NCBI GenBank assembly: GCA_035995285.1
Contig: DASYKO010000409.1
Coordinates: forward strand, 1-19,157
DNA from: UBA7672 sp035995285
GTDB lineage: Bacteria; Pseudomonadota; Alphaproteobacteria; Caulobacterales; Hyphomonadaceae
Direction of reading: 5' to 3'
Length of the DNA stretch: 19,157 nucleotides
How positions within the stretch are numbered: position 1 is the stretch's first letter; every line of letters begins with the position of its first letter. Made by a program: the position numbers and the translations under genes. The notes under the pieces are model-generated. The model worked only from the letters and a program-made list of their open reading frames with translations, was not told the origin of the DNA and did no database searches. Shown piece after piece: positions 7,159 to 13,253 of this stretch.

Positions 7159-7228
7159 TAGCTCAGTTGCGAAGAGTGCCGCCCTCGGAAGGCGGAGGCC
7201 GTGGGTTCGAGTCCCACCACCCTGACCA
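7152..7228 (+). tRNA. Atypical tRNA with anticodon CGG (nominal Pro)
   Basis: A 77-nt cloverleaf with encoded CCA. Acceptor CAGGGTG (7152-7158) pairs fully with CACCCTG (7218-7224), discriminator A73. Anticodon stem CCGCC/GGCGG encloses CTCGGAA, with anticodon CGG at 7186-7188; T arm GTGGG-TTCGAGT-CCCAC. C1-G72, A73, G35 and G36 are compatible with ProRS recognition. Two features are wrong for a normal tRNA-Pro. The D loop AGTTGCGAA lacks the invariant G18-G19 pair (G19 is C). Position 37 is A, whereas bacterial Pro tRNAs carry G37, which is methylated to prevent frameshifting. It may be a specialised, foreign or degenerating tRNA. All stems are intact, which argues against a long-dead pseudogene. 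Confidence 0.8.
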
Positions 7229-7263
7229 TTTCTCTTCGCGGAGGTGAAGCAAGCGGCAATCGC

Positions 7264-7282
7264 ACGCGCTGCGAAAGCGCGT
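7264..7282 (+). repeat. Perfect hairpin between the first and second tRNA
   Basis: ACGCGCT (7264-7270) and AGCGCGT (7276-7282) form a perfect 7-bp stem around GCGAA, 10 nt before the second tRNA. In a joint precursor it would be a spacer hairpin that could guide RNase processing. The structure is seen; the role is inferred. Confidence 0.4.
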
Positions 7283-7292
7283 CCAACATCAT

Positions 7293-7369
7293 GCTCGTGT
7301 AGCCCAATCGGTAGAGGCGCCGCGCTCAGAACGCGGAGGCTGAAGGTTCGACTCCTTCCACGAGCACCA
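7293..7369 (+). tRNA. Atypical class I tRNA with anticodon CAG (nominal Leu)
   Basis: A 77-nt cloverleaf with encoded CCA. Acceptor GCTCGTG (7293-7299) pairs fully with CACGAGC (7359-7365), discriminator A73. D arm GCCC...AGGC has a C13-A22 mismatch but keeps GG in the loop. Anticodon stem CCGCG/CGCGG encloses CTCAGAA, with anticodon CAG at 7327-7329; T arm GAAGG-TTCGACT-CCTTC. The variable region is only 5 nt (AGGCT). Leucine tRNAs of bacteria have a long variable arm and G37; this one has neither (A37). So the anticodon says Leu but the body does not. The amino acid it carries cannot be deduced from sequence. Confidence 0.82.
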
Positions 7370-7383
7370 TTGCCATTCAGTCT

Positions 7384-7398
7384 GCCCGAAATTCGGGC
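7384..7398 (+). repeat. 15-bp palindrome abutting the third tRNA
   Basis: GCCCGAA (7384-7390), central A, TTCGGGC (7392-7398) form a perfect dyad that fills most of the 27-nt spacer between the second and third tRNAs. It overlaps the first two bases of the third tRNA and its -1 G. A nearly loopless dyad could be a protein site or a processing or pairing element. Confidence 0.4.
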
Positions 7399-7472
7399 CA
7401 GGGTAGCTCAACGGCCAAGAGCGCCGCGCTGTGAACGCGGATATCCCGGTTCGACCCCGGGCCCTGGTTCCA
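7397..7472 (+). tRNA. Atypical tRNA with anticodon GTG (nominal His)
   Basis: A 76-nt cloverleaf with encoded CCA. Acceptor GCCAGGG (7397-7403) pairs with CCCTGGT (7462-7468), ending in a G1-U72 wobble. D arm GCTC/GAGC has GG in the loop. Anticodon stem CCGCG/CGCGG encloses CTGTGAA, with anticodon GTG at 7431-7433; T arm CCCGG-TTCGACC-CCGGG. The variable region is 4 nt. A G at 7396 is available as the G-1 that histidine tRNAs need. However, the discriminator is T73 instead of C73, so the G-1:C73 identity pair would be G-U. It shares 17 of 19 bases of the anticodon arm with the CAG tRNA. Charging is uncertain. Confidence 0.8.
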
Positions 7473-7534
7473 TCCCGTCCCACGCAGAGTCATTCTCTAT
7501 CGAATTCAATTCCGGGCCGCGTGAGCCAGCTGAG

Positions 7535-8479
7535 CTAGAACTTGATGACCGCCATCGCAGCGTCGCCGCAGCAACCTCCCGACGTGACGATTTGTGATGG
7601 AGTCCTTGAAAGATCGTCGGTCCCGCCAAAATTGCGGCCGAGCATCAACTCGACCGTGTGCTCGCCCTGACCCAGGTACTCGGGATGATACATTCCGAAG
7701 ACAAGATGCCCCATGCCAGACGAGGCCGGAACAGGCGTCACCTGCGTGGCTTTGATTGATCCATCGACGACAATCTGAGCGGCAAGCGTTGCGCTTTCAG
7801 AGCCGCAGGAGGTGTTGGGATTGACCCATGGTGTACCTTCCGCCGCTGTAACTACGATGAGGCCGCTATCCAGCGCGTTCAGCGTCATTTTCTCCTTCGC
7901 GACGGTCGTCATGATATGTGGCCAATGCCACCAGCTCAGGCCCTCTTCCGGTTTGTTCCTTCCGTAAAAGCTCGAATACTTGATCGTGTTTCCGACGCAT
8001 GACGGTGAAGGGTCTTCGACCCATACGACCAGCGTTGCGCCTGCCTTCGCCTTCAGCTTTCCATCTACGCAAGGCGCCGAACCCTGATAGGCCTTTGCGA
8101 TGACCTTGTTGCTCGTTGAAGTGAGCTGCCCGTAGCCGAGGCTCTGTCGTGCGGGGGCGGTCGCGCCGGGGCACACATCATCGCCTATGCCATAGGAATG
8201 GATGGGATCTCCGACAGTGACAAACGCATTCCAGAAATAGATTGCGCTGGTTGAGGTATTTTCCACTGGCATTGTGAATCTGCCGACGGCGCGGCCCGTT
8301 ACGCCCGAGGGGACTTCAACTTCCAGAATAGCCTCCCCATCCGAAGAGCATGCCAACGGAACATCGGAGGCGAGAGTGGTGTAGTAATATCTCACACTCG
8401 CGCAGGTTTGCGCTTCGGCTGCGCCCAGCGAAATCGCAGACAGCGCGCAGGCTAAAACGGCAAAGTATGATGACTTCAT
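7535..8479 (-). CDS. Secreted cysteine-rich protein of unknown function, lower GC
   Basis: A 314-residue protein that I do not recognise. Residues 1-23 (MKSSYFAVLACALSAISLGA and AEA) are a clear Sec signal peptide with cleavage before Gln24. The mature part holds eight cysteines (26, 44, 103, 137, 161, 225, 303, 304), an even number suggesting disulfides in the periplasm or outside. It is rich in Ser, Thr, Gly and Val and looks like beta-sandwich material; GQGEHTVELMLGRN (270-283) resembles a surface strand pair. The start at 8479 is chosen for the signal peptide and the GGGGACC just upstream; an in-frame extension to 8620 adds no plausible protein. GC is about 53 percent in a sampled line against about 62 percent in the neighbouring gene, so recent acquisition is possible. 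It lies tail-on to the tRNA cluster. Confidence 0.75.
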   Translation of the reverse strand: MKSSYFAVLACALSAISLGAAEAQTCASVRYYYTTLASDVPLACSSDGEAILEVEVPSGVTGRAVGRFTMPVENTSTSAIYFWNAFVTVGDPIHSYGIGDDVCPGATAPARQSLGYGQLTSTSNKVIAKAYQGSAPCVDGKLKAKAGATLVVWVEDPSPSCVGNTIKYSSFYGRNKPEEGLSWWHWPHIMTTVAKEKMTLNALDSGLIVVTAAEGTPWVNPNTSCGSESATLAAQIVVDGSIKATQVTPVPASSGMGHLVFGMYHPEYLGQGEHTVELMLGRNFGGTDDLSRTPSQIVTSGGCCGDAAMAVIKF

Positions 8480-8638
8480 CACAGGTCCCCTTCTGCAACA
8501 GGACAGCACCATAGCATCCCGCGGAACTGCGCCCGAGTTACAGAAGGGAGATTTCACGTGCGCAAGGTTCCGCCGACGAGTTGAGTTGCGCCCGGAACAG
8601 GTTTGCGTCATGCAGCGCACAAGTCAGGGACCTAACCC

Positions 8639-9670
8639 ATGAAACGTACTGTCGCCGCGCTTACCGCACTCGTCATCGCGATCACGCCACTCCCCGCCTT
8701 CGCCTGGGGCTCGGCAGGCCATGAGCTGGTGACAGGCGCCGCCGTCTCATCCCTCTCGAAAGACCTGCCCGCCTTCCTGAAAACAAAGGCCGCGCAATGG
8801 CAGATGACCATCCTCGGCCGCGAGCCTGACCGCTGGCGCGGCGCCGGCCTTGTGCATGATCGGGAACGCGACCAGGCGCACTATCTCGACGTCGGCGACG
8901 ACGGCAAGGTCAACGGCCTCTTCACGCTCGACTTCCTGCCCGCCACGCGCGGCGATTTCGAGAAGGCGCTGCGCCTGAAAGGCGTCGAGCCCAACGACCA
9001 GGGCTATCTCCCCTACGCCATCATCGACGGCTACCAGCAGGTGGTGAAGGACTTCGCCTACTGGCGCGCCAGCAAGGTCGGCTCGACCAAAGCGAAAACA
9101 AAAGCCGACCGCGATTTCTTCCTGCAGGAGATGAAGCTGCGCGAGCAGCTGATCATCCGCGACATCGGCGTGTGGTCGCATTATGTCGGCGACGGCAGCC
9201 AGCCGCAGCACATGTCCGACCACTACAATGGCTGGCCCGAGCTCTACAAGGATCCCTCGACCTACCCCCCGCCCGGCGCCCCGCCGGAGATGAAGGGCGT
9301 CCACGCCTTCTTCGAGGGCTGGTTCGTCAAGAGCAACGTCAAGCTCGCCGACGTGAAGTCGGCAATGGCGCCCTACAAGGACTGCGCCTGCCCAATCTAC
9401 AAGCGCACGCCGGACTACCTGAAAGTCACGCTGGGCTTCGTAAAGCCGCTCTATGAACTCATGCAGAAAGGCGGCCTCAAGGACGCAACGCCCGAGGCCA
9501 AGACCTTCGCCACCCAGCGCCTCGCCGCCGGCGCCAGCGAAACGCGCGACATGATCGAAGACGCCTGGAAAGCCAGCGCTGCGGCCACCGTCGGCTACCC
9601 CGCCCTCAACGTCGCCGACATCGAGAGCGGGAAAGTCGTGCTGACTAAGGACAGCTACGGCGCGGATTGA
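8639..9670 (+). CDS. Secreted S1/P1-type nuclease (zinc phospholipase C fold)
   Basis: A 343-residue exported enzyme of the S1/P1 nuclease and zinc phospholipase C superfamily, which cleaves single-stranded nucleic acids or phosphodiesters with three zinc ions. Residues 1-22 are a signal peptide ending AFA. The mature chain begins with Trp23 in WGSAGHEL, as in P1, where the N-terminal Trp itself binds zinc. Other ligands are visible: His28, Asp64 (EPDRW), His81 (AHYLDVG), His181 and Asp185 (HYVGDGSQPQH), His191, and His222 with Glu226 (HAFFEGW). All positions are filled, so it should be active. AGGGA lies upstream of the ATG at 8639. It is divergent from the unknown secreted gene, with 159 nt between the starts. 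Nuclease versus phospholipase activity cannot be decided from motifs alone. Confidence 0.9.
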   Translation: MKRTVAALTALVIAITPLPAFAWGSAGHELVTGAAVSSLSKDLPAFLKTKAAQWQMTILGREPDRWRGAGLVHDRERDQAHYLDVGDDGKVNGLFTLDFLPATRGDFEKALRLKGVEPNDQGYLPYAIIDGYQQVVKDFAYWRASKVGSTKAKTKADRDFFLQEMKLREQLIIRDIGVWSHYVGDGSQPQHMSDHYNGWPELYKDPSTYPPPGAPPEMKGVHAFFEGWFVKSNVKLADVKSAMAPYKDCACPIYKRTPDYLKVTLGFVKPLYELMQKGGLKDATPEAKTFATQRLAAGASETRDMIEDAWKASAAATVGYPALNVADIESGKVVLTKDSYGAD

Positions 9671-9806
9671 GGCGCCGGGCGTCAGTCGCAAATATTTCGC
9701 GTTGCGCCCTCTAGCGAGCGTTCACTCACATCCTATGTAGGAACCACCGACGCCGCTGATCCTTGAGAATGGGGCGCGTCGCGCATCCGACAATCAGGAG
9801 ACCTCG

Positions 9807-10853
9807 ATGTTCAAGAGCGCAGCTTATGCCGCCCCTGCCGCCGACAAGCCCCTCGGCCCCCTCACAATTGATCGCCGCGATCTCACTCCGGACGACGTCC
9901 ATATCGACATTCTCTATTGCGGCGTCTGTCACTCCGACCTGCACATGGCCCGCAATGAATGGGGCATGACGGTCTATCCGGTCGTCCCCGGCCACGAGAT
10001 CGTCGGCCGCGTCTCCAAAGTCGGCGCCAATGTGAAAAACCACAAGCCGGGCGATCTCGTCGGCGTCGGCTGCATGGTCGATAGCTGCCGCACCTGCCCG
10101 AGCTGCAAGGAAGGCCTCGAGCAATATTGCGAAGTCGGCAACGTCCTCACCTATGGCGCGCCGGACAAACACATCTCGGGCGCTTTCACCTATGGCGGCT
10201 ATTCGAAAGCCGTCACGGTCGACCAGCATTTCGTCCTCAAGATTTCTGAGAAGATCAATCCGGCGGCCGCCGCGCCCCTGCTCTGCGCCGGCATCACCAC
10301 CTGGTCGCCCCTGCGCCATTGGAAAGTCGGCCCGGGGCAGAAGGTCGGCATCGTCGGGCTCGGCGGCCTCGGCCACATGGGCGTCAAGTTCGCCCATGCC
10401 CTCGGCGCAAAAGTCGTGCTCTTCACCACCTCCAAGTCGAAAGTCGAAGACGGCAAGCGCCTCGGCGCCGATGAAGTCGTGATCTCGACCGACAAGGCGC
10501 AGATGAAAGCGCACAGCGGTTCGTTCAACTTCATCCTCGACTGCGTTTCGGCCGACCACGACCTCAATGCCTATCTCGGCCTGCTCAAGCGCGACGGCGT
10601 CATGTGCCTCGTCGGCGCGCCGGAGAAGCCGATGGCCATCGGCGCGTTCGGGCTTCTCGCAGGCCGTCACAGCCTCGCCGGTTCCGGCATCGGCGGCATC
10701 CCGGAAACCCAGGAAATGCTCGACTTCTGCGCCGAGCACGGGATCGCATCGGATGTCGAGATCATTCCGATGAAGGACATCAACGCCGCCTACGAGCGCA
10801 TGCTCAAGAGCGACGTGAAGTACCGCTTCTCCATCGACATGGCGACGCTTTAG
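9807..10853 (+). CDS. Zinc-dependent NAD(P) alcohol dehydrogenase, YahK/CAD-like
   Basis: A 348-residue cytoplasmic medium-chain alcohol dehydrogenase of the cinnamyl-alcohol-dehydrogenase branch, similar in layout to E. coli YahK, an NADPH aldehyde reductase. Catalytic zinc ligands are Cys41 (CGVCHSD), His63-Glu64 (PGHEIVG) and Cys160 (PLLCAGIT). The structural zinc site is Cys94, Cys97, Cys100 and Cys108. The Rossmann motif GLGGLGHMG spans 184-192. The second strand ends in VLFTTSKSK with Ser and Lys in place of an acidic residue, which favours NADP(H). AGGAG precedes the ATG by 8 nt. The gene converges on the quinohemoprotein gene across a double hairpin. Physiological direction and substrate are unknown. 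Confidence 0.93.
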   Translation: MFKSAAYAAPAADKPLGPLTIDRRDLTPDDVHIDILYCGVCHSDLHMARNEWGMTVYPVVPGHEIVGRVSKVGANVKNHKPGDLVGVGCMVDSCRTCPSCKEGLEQYCEVGNVLTYGAPDKHISGAFTYGGYSKAVTVDQHFVLKISEKINPAAAAPLLCAGITTWSPLRHWKVGPGQKVGIVGLGGLGHMGVKFAHALGAKVVLFTTSKSKVEDGKRLGADEVVISTDKAQMKAHSGSFNFILDCVSADHDLNAYLGLLKRDGVMCLVGAPEKPMAIGAFGLLAGRHSLAGSGIGGIPETQEMLDFCAEHGIASDVEIIPMKDINAAYERMLKSDVKYRFSIDMATL

Positions 10854-10855
10854 GG

Positions 10856-10898
10856 GCGCCGCTGTAGCGGCGCGGGCCGAGGCTTCGCGCCTCGGCCC
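10856..10898. terminator. Double hairpin, likely bidirectional terminator
   Basis: Two adjacent perfect inverted repeats fill the 50-nt gap between convergent genes. One is GCGCCGCT/AGCGGCGC (10856-10863, 10866-10873). The other is GGGCCGAGGC/GCCTCGGCCC (10874-10883, 10889-10898) around TTCGC. The second is a very stable 10-bp stem. Placement between two converging stop codons supports a shared terminator, although T tracts are short. Confidence 0.65.
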
Positions 10899-10903
10899 TT
10901 CGC

Positions 10904-12826
10904 CTACTTCCCGTCCTTCGAGAACGCCAGCAGCAGGTTGTTGGCGCCTGCGCTGCCCTGATAGCCGGAGTGCACATACATCGTGCCGCCGGCCACCGTC
11001 GGCCCGCCCATCGACATCGAGCCGCCATAGGCGCCTTTGATCCCGTTGACCGTGTCGATCGGCGCTGCGGTGTCGTACTCCCACAGGATCTTGCCGGTGT
11101 TGGGCTCGAAAGCGTGGAGCCAGCCATCGCCGCCGCCGGCGAACACTGCCCCCGGAATGGCCGTCACCGCGGCAGCAAACCCGGTCGAGCAACGGCCCGA
11201 AGGCACGCTGCAGGTGGCTGGCGCGACCGAGTTGTAGCGCCAGATCTCCTTGCCGGTATTGATGTCGAGGCCAACCATGCCGGGCTTACCGCGGCCCGGC
11301 GCATCGTTGAGCGGAGCGAAGATGACCTTTCCGTCCGTCGCCGTGCCCCACAGCACGCCGCCCGAGGCGCCGCCGGAGCCGAGCTTCTCCGACTCCCAGA
11401 TGGTTTTGCCGGTGTCGGGATCCATGGCGTAGACGATCGCCGACTTGTTGCCGGTGATCAAAAGATCCTTGCCGTTCACCTTCACCAGCATGGGCGATGC
11501 GCCGAAGTCATAGTCAGGCCCGCGCGTACCCAGCGGCCCGTTGATCGTGCCCGACATGAAGTTGTCGTTGGCGAGGACTTGGTTGACCCATTTGATCTCG
11601 CCGGTCTTCAGGTCCATCGCGATGATGGCGTCGGATGCCGGGTGCGAGACTTCGGTAAAGCTGTCGCCCGAGGCCACGTAGAGCAGCCCGCGCTTCTCGT
11701 CGACCGTCGGCGCCGACCACAGCGATCCGCCTGCGGGCCCGTACATCTGCGTGCCGGCCGAGTTCTTGCGCGTCGGCTGCGGCGTCACGCCCGGAAGGAT
11801 CGACGAACTCCAGGCCACCTTGCCCGTCGTCACGTCCACCGCCGCGACCTTGCCGATGAAGGTGCAGCAATTGTAGGCGGCGACGTTGCCCTGGCTTTCC
11901 TCTGCGCCCGACAGGGGCACATAAAGCAGGTTGCCGCTCAGCACCGGCGAACCGGTAATCCGGCCGACCTTGTGGTCGTCCACCTGCACGTTCCAGAGTT
12001 CCTTGCCGTCGAACGCATCGAAGGCGTGCACGAACATGCGGTCATCGCCCATGTAGAGCGCATAGCCGCTCTTGGCCTGCTTGTTCTTGCCGATCACCAT
12101 CGAGGCGCGCCCGCCGCCGCGATAGTCGAAGCGCCAGTGCACGCAGCCCGACTTTGCGTCGAGCGAATAGACCTTGCCGCTCATCGAGCCGACATAGACG
12201 CGGTCGCCGAAGATCAGCGGCTGCGCGTTCTTGGTGCCGACATAGGAGAACGCCCACTTCACTTTCAGCTTCGGCACGTCCGCGGCTGAAATGCCGGGCT
12301 TGGCCTGATAGCGCATGTTGGCGTTGTCCGTGCCCCAGCCATTCCATTGCGGACCATTGGGCTGCAGCGCGCCATGCTTGGCGCAGATGTTCGGGTCAGC
12401 CTCGGCCACCACGTTCGGCACGGGCGACTTGCCGGTGATGAAGCGCACGACGCCGTAGATCTCGGCTTCGCTGAGGCCTGCCGCCATCGGCTTCATCACG
12501 CCGAGGGTAAGCGCGTCATAGACAGCTTCGGGCGCGCTTGCGCCAAGCTGTTCGCGCGTCGGCGCGCGATCGAGCGCCGGCTCATGGCACTGGGCGCATT
12601 TCGCCTTGAAGATCGGCTCGCCGGCGACCGGATAGAGCCCGCCCGAGTTTTCCGGAGGCACGACATAGCCGGGCTTGGCCTGCGGACGCGGCGGCCCGCC
12701 CGGCGCTTGTTGAGGCGCGACCTGCGGCGTCTGCGGCGCTTCCTGCGCCCAGAGCACAGGCGCGGCCGCCAGCCCGCCCAGAATGATCAAAGCCCCCGCG
12801 ATGGCGCTCGTGCGCATAGCCCGCAT
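10904..12826 (-). CDS. Periplasmic cytochrome c-PQQ quinohemoprotein, polyvinyl-alcohol-dehydrogenase-like
   Basis: A 640-residue exported oxidase-type dehydrogenase. The signal peptide ends near LWA (residues 25-27), then comes a Pro/Gln-rich linker. A cytochrome c domain (about 65-135) follows with CAQCH (77-81) and an axial Met in GVMKPM (109-114). An eight-bladed PQQ propeller makes up the rest, with repeated blade endings such as VYSLDAKSGCVHW, VFAPLND and LHAFEPNTGKILWEYD. Adjacent cysteines in NCCTFIG are the vicinal pair typical of these enzymes. N-terminal heme followed by PQQ is the order of polyvinyl alcohol dehydrogenase (EC 1.1.2.6); alcohol dehydrogenases of type II have the heme at the C-terminus. 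GGAGGAG 7 nt upstream fixes the start at 12826. The substrate could be other secondary alcohols. Confidence 0.88.
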   Translation of the reverse strand: MRAMRTSAIAGALIILGGLAAAPVLWAQEAPQTPQVAPQQAPGGPPRPQAKPGYVVPPENSGGLYPVAGEPIFKAKCAQCHEPALDRAPTREQLGASAPEAVYDALTLGVMKPMAAGLSEAEIYGVVRFITGKSPVPNVVAEADPNICAKHGALQPNGPQWNGWGTDNANMRYQAKPGISAADVPKLKVKWAFSYVGTKNAQPLIFGDRVYVGSMSGKVYSLDAKSGCVHWRFDYRGGGRASMVIGKNKQAKSGYALYMGDDRMFVHAFDAFDGKELWNVQVDDHKVGRITGSPVLSGNLLYVPLSGAEESQGNVAAYNCCTFIGKVAAVDVTTGKVAWSSSILPGVTPQPTRKNSAGTQMYGPAGGSLWSAPTVDEKRGLLYVASGDSFTEVSHPASDAIIAMDLKTGEIKWVNQVLANDNFMSGTINGPLGTRGPDYDFGASPMLVKVNGKDLLITGNKSAIVYAMDPDTGKTIWESEKLGSGGASGGVLWGTATDGKVIFAPLNDAPGRGKPGMVGLDINTGKEIWRYNSVAPATCSVPSGRCSTGFAAAVTAIPGAVFAGGGDGWLHAFEPNTGKILWEYDTAAPIDTVNGIKGAYGGSMSMGGPTVAGGTMYVHSGYQGSAGANNLLLAFSKDGK

Positions 12827-12904
12827 GACGTAACTCCTCCCCGATTCCCCGCTGTGTCGCGGGTTTGCGAACTCGCATTCTACATCAGGAGATTACCCTT
12901 ACGC

Positions 12905-12934
12905 CAAGCCCAGAAAACTCAAGCCCGGAAAACT
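12905..12934. repeat. Tandem 15-bp direct repeat upstream of the quinohemoprotein gene
   Basis: CAAGCCCAGAAAACT (12905-12919) is followed immediately by CAAGCCCGGAAAACT (12920-12934), one mismatch in 15. It lies 78-108 nt before the quinohemoprotein start codon on the opposite strand and just after the stop of the 59-aa ORF. That is where an activator or operator repeat would be expected. Role inferred. Confidence 0.45.
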
Positions 12935-12950
12935 GCGGCACAGTTCGCCT

Positions 12951-13130
12951 TCAAGTCTCTTGAGCGCCGGGTTTTCCCGGCTCACCGGCCACCGGATCGA
13001 TCGGCGACAAGGGTTCGGCGACAAAGTCGGTAGAAGCCGGTGGCCCACCGCTGTCCGCCACTTTGGCCTCCTTCCATAGAGCCTCAACAGCGGCGAATAT
13101 TTTCCTGGCTATTTCCTCGGACGTACCCAT
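12951..13130 (-). CDS. Small hypothetical protein, 59 aa
   Basis: A short frame beginning MGTSEEIARKIFAAVEALWK with GGGGAA 4 nt before the ATG at 13130. The first 25 residues predict an amphipathic helix. The remainder is rich in Pro, Gly, Ala and acidic residues and looks disordered. No signal peptide or membrane helix. An upstream in-frame ATG at 13160 lacks a ribosome site and was not used. It stands alone in the 427-nt gap between the M28 peptidase gene and the quinohemoprotein gene, with about 123 nt free on each side. The flanks otherwise hold only the tandem 15-bp repeat. Family not recognised; it may be real or fortuitous. Confidence 0.45.
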   Translation of the reverse strand: MGTSEEIARKIFAAVEALWKEAKVADSGGPPASTDFVAEPLSPIDPVAGEPGKPGAQET

Positions 13131-13253
13131 TCGGTTCCCCTGCTCGGCCCAGCATATCACACGCTGCTCGGCCTCAGCTTCTCCAGCCGGTCAAAATGGC
13201 AGGCAAGGCGCCGCCAATCGTTGTTTCGCCGGATGGGCTCACCACGAATTGAT

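Noticed and set aside
7525..7537. Minus-strand TAGCTCAGCTGGC, identical to a common tRNA D-arm, at the stop codon of the secreted-protein gene
   Set aside because: The second half of the D stem, the acceptor and the anticodon arm are absent, so it is a 13-nt chance match or an unprovable remnant.
7244..7597. Plus-strand 117-codon open frame across the second and third tRNAs
   Set aside because: It runs through two tRNA genes and into the antisense of a real CDS; Arg/Pro-rich shadow composition.
9726..11192. Minus-strand 488-codon open frame antisense to the alcohol dehydrogenase
   Set aside because: Asp/Ala/Gly-rich shadow of a high-GC gene; both the dehydrogenase and the quinohemoprotein are clearly real in other frames.
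13140..13173. Direct repeat CTGCTCGGCC at 13140-13149 and 13164-13173
   Set aside because: Ten bases of high-GC sequence repeated once is not beyond chance here and it has no clear target gene start.
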